A stretch of 64,000 nt of DNA from Rhizobium sp. (GTDB lineage: Bacteria > Pseudomonadota > Alphaproteobacteria > Rhizobiales > Rhizobiaceae). Position numbers and translations under genes: made by a program. The stretch is from NCBI GenBank assembly GCA_019739215.1, contig JAHHDR010000042.1:186001-250000 (forward strand), in the 5' to 3' direction. The notes beneath the pieces are model-generated. The model worked only from the letters and a program-made list of their open reading frames with translations, was not told the origin of the DNA and made no database searches. This document shows positions 55,159 to 64,000 of the stretch, one piece after another (position 1 is the first letter of the stretch; every line of letters begins with the position of its first letter).

Positions 55159-55569
55159 TCACTCGGCCGGCTGCGGCATCATCCGGCTCGCGCGGATTCC
55201 GCGACCACGGGTAAACACCACGGCGGCGAAGAGGACGACGCCGGCGGCCACGGCCATGGAGCCCATGGCAACCGCCGGCTCGACGCCGGGCGTGCCTGTG
55301 AGCATCAGGTAGAGTGCGGGCAGCATGACGACGAGGCCGATCGAATAGAGGCCACATTGCGCCCAGGGGAGCCAGCCCCCGGCCTTCACCGGATTGAGCG
55401 CGTAATAGCCGCCGAACAGCGCGCTGGTGACCCAGCCGAGCAGGTTGATATGGGCATGGGCGCCGACGGCGGAGTGATCGTGAGCGATCGACATGTGCAG
55501 GCCGACGCCGATGCCGATCAACAGGTAGATGATGGCCATGGCGAAATAGAAGCGGGATATCCTGGGCAT
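55159..55569 (-). CDS. Small heme-copper-oxidase-I-like membrane protein
   Basis: The 136-residue protein has four hydrophobic segments, and the second bears HAHINLLGWVTSALFGGYY. This is the His-rich helix shared with cytochrome oxidase subunit I and the NO-reductase family. Short proteins of this kind are common in Rhizobiales and are usually annotated as hypothetical or oxidase-like. The ATG at 55569 follows AAGGAACC; the frame to 55767 adds only non-conserved sequence. Electron-transfer activity is not demonstrated by sequence alone. Confidence 0.8.
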   Translation of the reverse strand: MPRISRFYFAMAIIYLLIGIGVGLHMSIAHDHSAVGAHAHINLLGWVTSALFGGYYALNPVKAGGWLPWAQCGLYSIGLVVMLPALYLMLTGTPGVEPAVAMGSMAVAAGVVLFAAVVFTRGRGIRASRMMPQPAE

Positions 55570-55816
55570 TCTTGGTTCCTTCGATGTGGTGTGCCGAACT
55601 GGCGGGCGCCGTGGGGCTTTCGGCGCCCGCCGCCCCCTCAGGAGGCAGACTTCAGGGAAGCTGCCGATGACCGGGCAAGGCGGAAGATGCCTGCGCGAGC
55701 CATCCTCGGCTGCAACATTTGTTACTTGGCGGAATCGTGCCTGGACCGGGCCCGCATCGACCGGCACTTTGATGACAATACGGGCCGAGGGTCCCGGGCA
55801 GGATCAGACCCTGGGG

Positions 55817-58800
55817 TCAGGCAGCGCGGCGGTAGTGGAATGTCCGGCCGTTGTCCGGCGAAGACACGAGGCCCATGCGGTGAAGCGCGGTGAGCACGCT
55901 CACCACGGCCGGGCGCACCTTCTGGCCCTGCCGGAACCGGGCGGCGATGGCGGCGGCGTCGAGCGATTGCTCGGCCGCCAGCAGCGTGTCGATGACCAGC
56001 GCGGTCTGCTGCCCGTCGTCCGCGGTCGGGTAAGCCGGCTTGGGACCCTTGGCGGCTTCCGCCGGAAGACCGAGATCGGCCTCGATCTGCTCGGCCTTTT
56101 CCTTCGCCGAGCCGAAGCGCGGGATCTGGTAGTCCGGCCGCAGCCAGCGCACGAGGCCGCGCGCCTCCTCCTTCGCCCACTCCTTGTTGAGCGCGACGAG
56201 ACGGGCGAGCACCTCTTCCTCGGCAAGATCCGCCGGCCAGCCATAGGCTTCGGCGACAGCGGCATCGAGCCGGTCGTGAAGCTCCTTCATGATGAGCACC
56301 AGCCCGTCGTCGAAGATGCGGCGCTCCTTCGGCTCGAGATCGGCGGGTTTGACGCCCGCGCGCAGGCGTTCCAGCACGTTGTAGAGGCCGGTCAGCGTCA
56401 GGTGGTCGTGCTCGGCGAGGACGCGCTTGCGATGGGCGTCGAGCTCCTCGGCAATGGCACCGATGGTGGCTTTCTGGGCGTCTGTCGCGGCGGGGAATGG
56501 GAAGGGGTCGAAGGTGCGGGATTTGACGTACACAGAGTCGTTGCCCACACCGAGCCAGCCGCCGGCGCGGATGGCCCAAGTTACGTGGAAGCGACTGGAA
56601 AGTATGCCAAGGGCAAAACCGGATGCCAGACCCATTGCCACGAGCTTGTTATCCGGCAGGATGGAGAAGTCGAGGAACTGGAAGACGCGGTGCTTGGCGG
56701 TTTCGACGGTGGCTATGTAGCGGGGAAGATTGGCTAGGACGGGGCGCAGATCTTTGCGCGGCTCTCCGAAAATCCACCAATTGTCCCGATAAGTTGCTCG
56801 ATTGTTGCCGTCGCGCTCAGGCTTAACCGTCGCCAAAAGATGCTGATAAGCCTCGGGGAACTTCTCCCTCACCTCTTCTGCGCCCAAACCGTACAGGTCA
56901 ATGACCATCACGCCACGCGGGCGGTCCATGAGGTCACGGCCGTTTCGATAGATACGAATGTGAGAATCCAGGCCGGACCGCCTGCCAAGTCCCAGATGCT
57001 CGGCCTCTTGAGGCGAAACGATAAAGCCCGCTCCGTGCAGCTTCATGCCGGGAGAACAGATCGCCAGATTGCTTTTCAGTTCGCGGGCGGATGTTACATC
57101 CACCCCAACCGTCAAATCCAAATTGATCTTTCCGATCTTCTCCGCAAACAGCACCACAGGGCTGTCGGTCTCCACCCCCTCCTCCGATGTCACCTCCATC
57201 AGCCGCCCGTCCTGCTTGCCGGCCTCGGCCACGGTCATGGCGATGCGGACGGCGGCGCTGTCCGAGGTCACCTTGGTCCAGGGATGATCGGGGATGGCCA
57301 TGACGATCGACAGCGGCTTCTTGTCATTGAGGTGCGCTTCCATCACCCGGCGCTGGAAGACCTGGCTGATCGAATTGGTGGTGACGAAGCCAAAGCGTTT
57401 CAGTCGGCTCTTCGGCTTGCGCAGGATTTCCGCCGAGCGGTCCCACCAGTACATCACGAAATCGGCGCTGTCGTTCATGTGGCGATGCGCCTTCCACAGC
57501 GCCTCGGCATAGCCGGAGCCCATGCGGGCGCGGATATCCTTGCCGCCGACGAAGGGAGGGTTGCCGACGATGTAATCCGCCTCCGGCCAGTCCGGCCGGC
57601 GCGGATTGGGATAGGTCTCGCGGCCGTCCACCACCCTGGGCATCGGATAGCCGTCCCAGAGAAGCACAGCATCCATGCATTTGATATTGTGGAAGGCTTC
57701 GAGGATCGGCTCGCGCGGCGCCGAGCCGTTGTTGCGGAAATGCAGTTGCAGGTGACCGATCCACAGGACGAGTTCGGCGATGGCCGCCGCGCGGCGGTTG
57801 ACTTCGAGCCCGAGGAACTGGTGCGGGTCGACCGTGTGGCCCTGCAGCCCGGTCAGCGCCTCCTGCCCGCCGAGATCGGCCAGCGCCTCCAGCACCTGGC
57901 TCTCCAGGTTCTTCATCAGTTCGAGCGAGACATAGAGGAAATTGCCGGTGCCGCAGGCCGGATCCAGCACCCTGATGTTGCAGAGTTTTTCATGGAAGCT
58001 GCGCACCGTGCCGATCGCCGCCTCGCCCTTGCCCTCAGACTTCTGCCGGTCGGCGGTGGCCTGCGCGCCCTCCCATTCGCGCCGGAGCGGGTCGATGACC
58101 GTTGATATGACCAGCCGCTCGACATAGGCGCGCGGCGTGTAATGCGCGCCGAGCTTGCGGCGGTCCTGCGGATCCAGCGCCTGTTCGAGGAAGGTGCCGA
58201 AGATCGCCGGTTCGACATCCTTCCAGTCGTGGTTGGCGGCGGCCAGCAGTTCGCCGATCTCCTCGCGGGCAAGCTTCAGCGCGCGGCGCTCCTTGAAGAA
58301 CTCGCCGTTGAACTTCTTCACCTTCTCGCGGATCGCCGCAGTAAAGGTGCCCTCGTCCATCGCCTTCCAGAGATCCTCCATCATGCCGGGGAAGATCGCG
58401 GGCTTGTCGACGCATTCCTTCAGCAGTTTCTTGAAACTGTCCTTCGGCAGCAGTTCGACATCCTCGGCGAACATGGTGAACAGCACCCGCATCAGGAACA
58501 TCGCGACCTCCTCGGTCGGATGGCCCGCCTCCTCCAGTGCCTTCGACACTTTCGCGATGCGGGTCGCGATCTGGCGCGTGACGCGGGCGGCATGTTTCGA
58601 CGGGTCGAGCGAGAAGGGATCGGTCCAGATCGTCCTGAGCTGCTCGCGCACCTCCGGCTTGCGCAGGTCTTCGAGATAGACGCGGTAGCCGCGGCGATCG
58701 GGGAAGATGTCGAACGCCTTGCCGTCGCGCCGGAAATTGGCATAGACCTCGATGCAGTGGCCGACATCGCAGACCAGCACGAAGGGCGGCGGCTCGTGGC

Positions 58801-59216
58801 TCGCGGGCAGCAGCCGGACATAGTCCTCGGCCTGCCGCCGGGCATTGATCATCAGCGCATCCCAACCGCGCGCGGCGCCGCGCCGGCCGCGTTGCGGCGC
58901 CTCCATGCCCGGCAGGGGCGGCGCCTCGTCGAGCTTCTTGTCGCCCGAAAACCGGCTCTGCTTGGCTTCGAGCACGAAGCAGTCACGCTTGTAGAGGTCG
59001 ATGCGCTTGTAGCTGGTTGCGCCGTCGCGCGATGTCTCGCTGACCGCGCGCTCGAACACGTAGTCGTTCGCCTCGGTGGCATGGGAGGCGACATCGGGGA
59101 TGCGGCAGTTCCAGAAGGTCGCAGAGTTCGGTGAGGAACATGGCATAGTTGGCGCGTTCCTGCCCGCCCTCACGCGCCTCCCAACGCCTGATGAAAGTCT
59201 CTACCCGTTCCGTCAC
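55817..59216 (-). CDS. Single-chain MmeI-like (type IIL/IIG) restriction-modification enzyme, one frame break near the start
   Basis: From the ATG at 59216 the frame reads MTERVETFIRRWEAREGGQE to LLELPHP. Removing one base from the G run at 59096-59099 joins it to DVASHATEANDYVF and the long frame, giving about 1132 residues. An N-terminal nuclease motif RIDLYKRDCFVLEAK (D...EXK) is followed by a helical spacer. The adenine methyltransferase follows with motif I LDPACGTGNFLYV and motif IV IVGNPPFVGG, then a target-recognition region and a C-terminal winged-helix-like tail. This is the layout of MmeI-type fused enzymes. Confidence 0.88.
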
Positions 59217-59344
59217 ACCCCTGCCCCGCCGCCCAGATCCGACAACCTTTTTATGGCATGGCGTGCTGGGTGCAACTGATTTTACTAGGTTTCAACCGCA
59301 TTGCGTCCGATGCAGGCTGGGGCAGCGGGACATCCCACACGTAA

Positions 59345-59618
59345 TCACTTCTGATAATGGAAGCGACACTGGATGATTTCGAGCTGCTGGGCGGCGCCGG
59401 CACCAGACACGCGATAGACCAGCCGGTGCTCCCCGAGGATGCGCCGTGACCAGAAGCCAGACAGGTCACCTTTCAGCGGCTCGGGTTTTTCCCAGCCCCT
59501 GGAAGGGCGCGCGTTTGGCGCTTCGTATCAGGTCGTTGAGCTTTTCGACCATCTGCCTGTCGTTGACCTGCCAGAATTCGTATTCTTCCCAGGCGTTGGT
59601 GGTCCAGACCAGGCGCAT
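59345..59618 (-). CDS. yoeB: YoeB-family mRNA interferase toxin (one frame break)
   Basis: Translation starts MRLVWTTNAWEEYEFWQVND and continues to KRAPFQGLGK. Removing one base from the T run at 59486-59490 continues PEPLKGDLSGFWSRRILGEH, RLVYRV and the terminal CRFHY, the normal YoeB ending and catalytic region (Glu, Arg, His, Tyr). The repaired length is about 90 residues. YoeB cuts mRNA in the ribosomal A site. It begins one base after the antitoxin stop. Confidence 0.87.
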
Positions 59619-59619
59619 C

Positions 59620-59872
59620 TCAGAGCGTTGGATCGCTTTCGATCACGGCGCCGCCAGCAAGTTGCTCCAGACTCTGGCGAATCCGCTGGGCGTTCGCCGG
59701 GGTAGAGAGCAGGTGCAACGTTGCCTGCATGCTTTCATACTCACCCTCGGCCAGAACGACCACGCCCTCCGCGCCCTGCCGGGTCACATGCAGCGGCGCG
59801 CGCGACTCGATCACCGCGTCGTAATGCGTCGCGATGTTTCTGACGAAATTCGGTCAGGCGCACATGGGTCAT
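59620..59872 (-). CDS. yefM: YefM-family antitoxin (one frame break)
   Basis: The start at 59872 gives MTHVRLTEFRQ. Removing one base from the T run at 59837-59839 continues NIATHYDAVIESRAPLHVTR, then VVLAEGEYESMQATLHLLST, a YefM/Phd signature. Final length is about 84 residues. The antitoxin binds YoeB and the operator just upstream. The gene order antitoxin-toxin is standard. Confidence 0.85.
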
Positions 59873-59896
59873 GGGACGGGTCCTGCCAAAGTGATC

Positions 59897-59914
59897 TGTA
59901 CGGATTTATGTACA
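59897..59914 (-). promoter_or_regulatory. Probable YefM operator
   Basis: TGTAC-GGATTTA-TGTACA forms two TGTAC(A/G) half sites 12 bases apart, 25 bases before the antitoxin start. E. coli YefM recognises TGTACA palindromes in its own promoter, so this is a natural autoregulation site. Confidence 0.6.
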
Positions 59915-60016
59915 TCCCGCAGGCAGGGACGTCAAGTGCGGGGGCCGGCCGCCAGCGGGAGTCAGTGGAGAGTGTGCTGCCCCCGCATCACTGCAAATTG
60001 CCGCAGCCAAAGATAA

Positions 60017-60375
60017 TCAAGAACGGCAGATGAACGGCAGGAATGTGCTGGCCGTTCCAAACCCCATGGCCCGCGATGGTGAGTTTGTTGGCCAGATCCA
60101 AATCCTTCTCCGAGGTCGGACAGACGTCCCGCCCCATTGGAGCAGCCGGCGGCGATGAAGGCCTTGTTACCGGTGATGAAATCCTGCGTGACGCCGTCGC
60201 TGCCGACCATATCGAGGAGTTCCTGGAAGGCCTTGTCGTAGCGGCTGCATTTCTCCTGCGACCACGCGTCGGCGCGCGTCGAGGTCGGTGAAGCGGCGGA
60301 AATGGCCAATGCCGCGATCAGCCAGCGGATCACCGCGAAGCCCGCATCCCGCCGTCCTTCCGGCCGGCGGGACAT
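60017..60375 (-). CDS. Small secreted hypothetical protein (two frame breaks)
   Basis: The frame from 60375 has a signal peptide (FAVIRWLIAALAISAASPTSTRA cleaved before DAWSQEKC), then KAFQELLDMVGSDGVTQDFI and AGCSNGA. Removing one base from CCC at 60128-60130 continues DVCPTSEKDLDLANKLTIAG, and removing one at 60068-60069 continues MGFGTASTFLPFICRS and stop. The product would be about 118 residues with several cysteines. No family recognised. It follows the pseudoprotease gene. Confidence 0.6.
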
Positions 60376-60407
60376 GTGCCATGCCGGAGACGCGTCCGTC
60401 CTGATCT

Positions 60408-61314
60408 TCACTGCAATTGCGGCTTCTTCAGGAAGCTCTGCCGGTCCGCCGTCTTGACACGGAGCCAGGCGTCGCGGCCGTCGCGCAGCACGCGCATCGG
60501 GATCTCGGCGCCTGCCGGGCCGGACTTCCAGACCTTGCGGTAGAAATCCGCCAGCCCGTCGACCTCGCCGTCGCGCACATCGGAGATGATGTCGCCCGGC
60601 ATCAGCCCAGCCTCGGCGGCGGGGCCGCCCTGCGCCACGCTCATCACCACCACGTCGCCGTCGCTTTCGGCCGAGAACACGCCGAGCCAGGGCCGCGGCG
60701 GCTTGTCGACCCGGCCGCGCGTCTTGAGATCTTCGAGGATCGGCGGCAGCAGGTTGATCGGCACCACCATGTTGATGTCGGCCGCCTCGCCGCCCTGCAT
60801 CATCTGCAGCCGCAGCGAGCCGATGCCGAGCAGCTTGCCGTCCTGGTCGACCAGCGCCGCGCCGCCCCAGGAGGGATGCGCCGGAGCGATGAAGATCGCC
60901 TCGTCCAGCAGGTATTCCCAGTAGCCCGCGAATTCCTGCTTGGCGACCACCACGCCGCGCACGAAGCGGCCGGCGCCATCGCCGAAGATGATGTCGTCGC
61001 CGATCTTGGAGGCGGCCGGAATCGCCGAACTCCAGCGCAGGCAGGTCGAGCGGGCCCAGCGCCTGCACCAGCCCGAACCCCGTTTCCTGGTCATATGCCA
61101 GCGCATGGGCGGCAACCACCGTGCCCTGGCCGGTCGTCAGCCAGACTTCCTCGGCCTCGGTGATCAGGTAGCCGATCGTGAGCACGAGCCCGTTGTCGCC
61201 GATGACGACGCCCGACCCCTCACGCAAGGTGCCGAGGGTGTTGGCCGTGAAGGCGTCTTCGGGTACGGAAGCGCGGACGGCCACGACGGACCGCCGGATG
61301 GTCGATATGTCCAT
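60408..61314 (-). CDS. HtrA-like PDZ protein with a degenerate catalytic triad (one frame break)
   Basis: The ATG at 61314 has AGGAGAAGACC upstream. Removing one base near 61016-61017 joins ALEFGDS to AASKIGDDIIFGDG, giving about 301 residues: an S1C trypsin-like fold and a PDZ domain (PWLGVFSAESDGDVVVMSVA, AAEAGLMPGDIISDV). HtrA catalytic positions are changed: the His of NHV is Tyr in TIGYLIT, the Asp of TDLA is Gly in TGFGL, and the Ser of GNSGG is Trp in HPSWGGAA. No signal peptide is present. It is probably a protein-binding pseudoprotease, not a peptidase. Confidence 0.78.
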
Positions 61315-61450
61315 GGTCTTCTCCTGGCAACTGCGCCGCCACGGGGCCGAGGCCTGGGGCACCGCCCGCGTGGAGACACATTACCTCAAGGAATTGTGTT
61401 TTCACTAAGGTAGGGCGCTCCGGTGGGCGGCGCAAGAGCGGCGGGTCCGA

Positions 61451-62528
61451 TCAGTCCGCCCGGGTGCCGTCCGGGCCGAAAAGGTGGAGCCGCTCCGGCG
61501 GAAACGCGATGCGGATGTCCCTGCCGGCGTTCATGATCGCGCGGTCCTGGGTTGAAAAGCTTGATCGGCAGATCATGGACGATGGCATGGATGATGATGC
61601 CGAAGCCGGTGGGCTCGATGAGATCCACCGCGGCAGGCAAGCCGCCATCGGCCACGATCGCGACATGCTCGGGCCGGATGCCGACCGTGACGGCGATGCC
61701 GTTCGTGAGCCCGGCGCGCGCGCCGACCGGAACGGCGACGCCGTCGGCGAAGCGGACATGGCCCTCCGCATAGATGCCCTCGATGAGGTTCATGGCCGGC
61801 GAGCCCATGAAGCCGGCGACGAAGAGATTGGCGGGGCGATCGTAGAGGTCGAGCGGAGAGCCGACCTGCTGGATCACCCCGCCATGCATGGCGACGATCC
61901 GGTCCGCAAGCGTCATCGCCTCGATCTGGTCATGGGTGACGTAGATCGACTGTCGCCTGAGGTCGCCATGCAGTTTCTTGATCTCGGCCCGCATCTGCTC
62001 GCGGAGCCGCGCGTCGAGGTTGGAGAGCGGTTCGTCGAAGAGAAACGCCTTGGGCTGGCGCACGATGGCGCGACCCATGGCGACGCGCTGGCGCTGGCCG
62101 CCCGACAGCTGGCCGTCGGCCGGCGCTCCAGCAGCGGGTCGAGGCCGAGCGTCTTGCGGCCGCACCGCTGACGGCCCGGGCGATCGATCTCGCTCTCGCG
62201 GCCGGCCGGCGCTCTCGAGCGCTGTAGCCCATGTTGTCACGGCGACGTTCATATGCGGGTAGAGCGCGTAGGACTGGAACACCATGGCGAGGTTGCGCGA
62301 TCGCTTGCGGCGCGCAGGTCGTTGACCACCTCGGCCGCCGATCGAGCACCTCGCCCGCCCGATCACCTCCTCGAGCCCCGCGATCATCCGAAGCAGCGTG
62401 GACTTGCCGCAGCCGGAGGGACCGACCAGCACGATGAACTCGCCATCCGCAATCTCCAGATCGACATTGTGCAGAACATGGACGGGACCGAAGCTCTTGC
62501 GGACGCCGTTGATGGAAATCGAACCCAT
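61451..62528 (-). CDS. Carbohydrate ABC importer ATPase (MalK/UgpC type), several frame breaks
   Basis: The clean parts have Walker A VGPSGCGKSTLLRMIAG, Q-loop AMVFQSYALYPHMNV, signature QLSGGQRQRVAMGRAI, Walker B FLFDEPLSNLDARL and the switch His in YVTHDQIEAM. A MalK-type C-terminal regulatory domain follows (NLIEGIYAEG, VGIRPEHVAIV). Between about 62110 and 62370 several small indels garble the segment between Walker A and the signature. One more at 61552-61553 lets the C-terminus end at 61451 (RLHLFGPDGTRAD). This fits low read quality. Confidence 0.85.
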
Positions 62529-62532
62529 GGAA

Positions 62533-63379
62533 TTATCCTTTCACGGCGCCGGCCGTGAGGCCCTGCACGAGATAGCGCTGGATCAGCAGGAAGAAGAGGC
62601 CGGCCGGGATGAGCGCCAACACGCCTGCCGCCATCATCTGCCCGAAATCGACCGAGAATTTGGAGACGAAGGTCAGCAGGCCGACCGGGAATGTCGCCGC
62701 CGCATTGTTGTTGATCAGCATCAGCGCGAAGAGCAGTTCGGACCAGGCGGCGGTGAAGACGAAGCCGAGGGTGGCGGCGATGCCCGGCAGCGTCAGCGGC
62801 AGGATGATCTGGCGGAAGGCGACGAACTGGGTGGCGCCGTCGATCATCGCCGCCTCCTCCAGATCCTTCGGGATGCCATCGAAGAAGGATTGCATCAGGA
62901 AGGTGGCGAAGGGGACGTTGAAGGCGGAATAGACGATGATGAGGCCGGTGAGCGAATTGGTCAGGCCGAGCGGCGACAGCATCTTGAAGATCGGCGCGAC
63001 CAGCATGACCAGCGGGAACATCTGGGTCAGCAGCATCAGCGCCACGATCCAGTATTTCGCCCTGAACGAGAAGCGCGACAGCGCATAACCCGACAGCGAG
63101 GCAAGGATCGTCACCACGACGGCGGTGGAGCCGGCAACGATCAGGCTGTTTTTGAAGAAGGTCGGGAAGGCCGAGTGGCGGAGCACGAAGCTGTAATGCT
63201 CCCATGTCGTCTGGGACGGCCACATGCGCACGCCCTCGGAATACAGGAGGTTGTTCGGCGTGACGGATACCTTGAGCAGCCAGTAGAGCGGGAAGAGCGC
63301 GAAGACGACATAGACCAGCAGAGCCAGACGGTGCGCGACAGTCCCCAAGATTTTTTGGGCCGACGATTCGTTTCTGCAT
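62533..63379 (-). CDS. Carbohydrate ABC importer permease (MalG type), one frame break
   Basis: From the ATG at 63379 the frame starts MQKRIVGP. Removing one base from the T6 run at 63351-63356 gives KILGTVAHRLALLVYVVFAL and the long frame. The protein has about six membrane helices and the ABC permease EAA motif (LEEAAMIDGATQFVAFRQII) near residue 195. It pairs with the upstream permease in the same operon. The ATPase gene follows four bases downstream. Confidence 0.88.
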
Positions 63380-63383
63380 GGTG

Positions 63384-64000
63384 TCAATCCTTCATCAGCG
63401 TCTGGCGGAGCAGGATGATCAGCATCGAATAGGCGAGCAGCAGCACCAGCAGCACCAGCGCGATGGCCGAGGCATAGCCGAAATCGAGCGCCCGGAACGC
63501 CTGGGTGAAGATGTAGCTGGCCACGATCTGCGTCCGGTCAGCCGGTCCGCCGCCGGTCATGACGACGATCAGGTCGGCGAAATTGGAGATCCAGACGGTG
63601 CGCAGCAGGATGGTGATGGCGATGGTCGGCGCAAGGAAGGGCAGCGTGAATCGAGCGGAAGCGCTGGAAGGGCGTGGCCCCGTCGATCGAGGCGGCTTCA
63701 TAGAGATCGCGCGGGATCGCCTGTAAGGCGGCGAGCAGCGTGATGGCGAAGAAGGGTATGCCCCACCAGACATTGGCGATGATCGGTCCCCACATGGCAT
63801 AATGCGGATGTGACAGAAGATTGGCCGGTTCGTCCATCAGGCCGAGCGCGAAGAACCAGTGCGGCAGCGGGCCGATGACCGGGTTGAACAGCCAGGCCCA
63901 GTTGAGGCCGGCGAGGAAGCTCGGCACCGCCCAGGGCAGGAAGACCAGAGCCTGGACAATGCCCCTGCCCCGGAAGGGCTTGTCGAGGAGAAGTGCGAGA
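63384..64000 (-). CDS. Carbohydrate ABC importer permease (MalF type), 5' end outside the window, one frame break
   Basis: The frame is open to the window edge (FRGRGIVQALVFLPWAVP) and has the EAA motif LYEAASIDGATPFQRF. Removing one base at 63649-63650 continues RSITLPFLAPTIAITILLRT to the stop at 63384. This is the first permease of a three-gene importer; the substrate-binding protein is probably upstream of the window. Together with MalG- and MalK-like genes it forms a sugar or polyol uptake system. Confidence 0.82.

Noticed and set aside
56840..59134. Long plus-strand frames opposite the restriction enzyme
   Set aside because: They mirror the codon bias of the real gene and lack motifs or ribosome sites.

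Overview
The window is high-GC DNA from an alphaproteobacterium, most likely a Hyphomicrobiales (Rhizobiales) lineage. The evidence is a mutY - dciA-like - dsbA-like - smc block near pyruvate phosphate dikinase, FixJ-type regulators, GlxA-type AraC regulators, and a RIME-like intergenic palindrome near 55.1 kb. I could not run any search; all family calls rest on motifs read in the translations.

Layout. 1-4 kb: end of a metallo-beta-lactamase gene, then a minus-strand two-component set (FixJ-like regulator, PAS histidine kinase, lone receiver). 4.2-13.3 kb: minus-strand block of WrbA, three alpha/beta hydrolases, an SDR, a Tat-exported metallo-hydrolase and a DJ-1-like protein, next to a large winged-helix/ATPase regulator. 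13.6-15.0 kb: four tandem 23-bp repeats and an AAA/DUF4143 ATPase. 15.1-24.0 kb: a two-component pair in an apparent operon with an APC permease, an OsmC protein and a VIT metal transporter, divergent from small secreted acidic/PepSY proteins, a DUF2271 protein with an ApbE-type flavinylation motif, a PepSY-flavodoxin-reductase fusion and ApbE. 24.3-29 kb: DUF983, PilZ, a LOV-GGDEF-EAL photoreceptor and a GlxA-type regulator, with traces of an old tandem duplication. 29.4-34.9 kb: integrase remnants, then a small integrative element bounded by 17-bp direct repeats, one lying in the 3' end of tRNA-Gln(UUG), carrying a tyrosine recombinase, cargo genes and an IS3-family insertion. 35-55.6 kb: mostly core genes (DJ-1, cupin, MBL, glycosyltransferase, DUF1499, DMT exporter, SDR/AraC pair, ppdK, HAD, mutY, dciA-like, dsbA-like, smc, otsB, an apparently circularly permuted ROK kinase, a heme-copper-oxidase-like membrane protein). 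55.8-64 kb: a single-chain MmeI-like restriction-modification enzyme, a YefM-YoeB toxin-antitoxin pair with operator, a small secreted protein, an HtrA-like pseudoprotease with PDZ domain, and a carbohydrate ABC importer running off the edge.

Sequence quality matters here. At least fourteen reading-frame breaks are each repaired by removing one base, usually from a homopolymer, and they cluster at 59-64 kb. I read most of them as base-calling errors rather than true pseudogenes, and I give genes at their repaired extent.

The most interesting biology: the flavin/metal redox cluster with its matching acidic tracts in sensor and secreted proteins; the permuted ROK kinase; the blue-light c-di-GMP module; and the small tRNA-Gln element.
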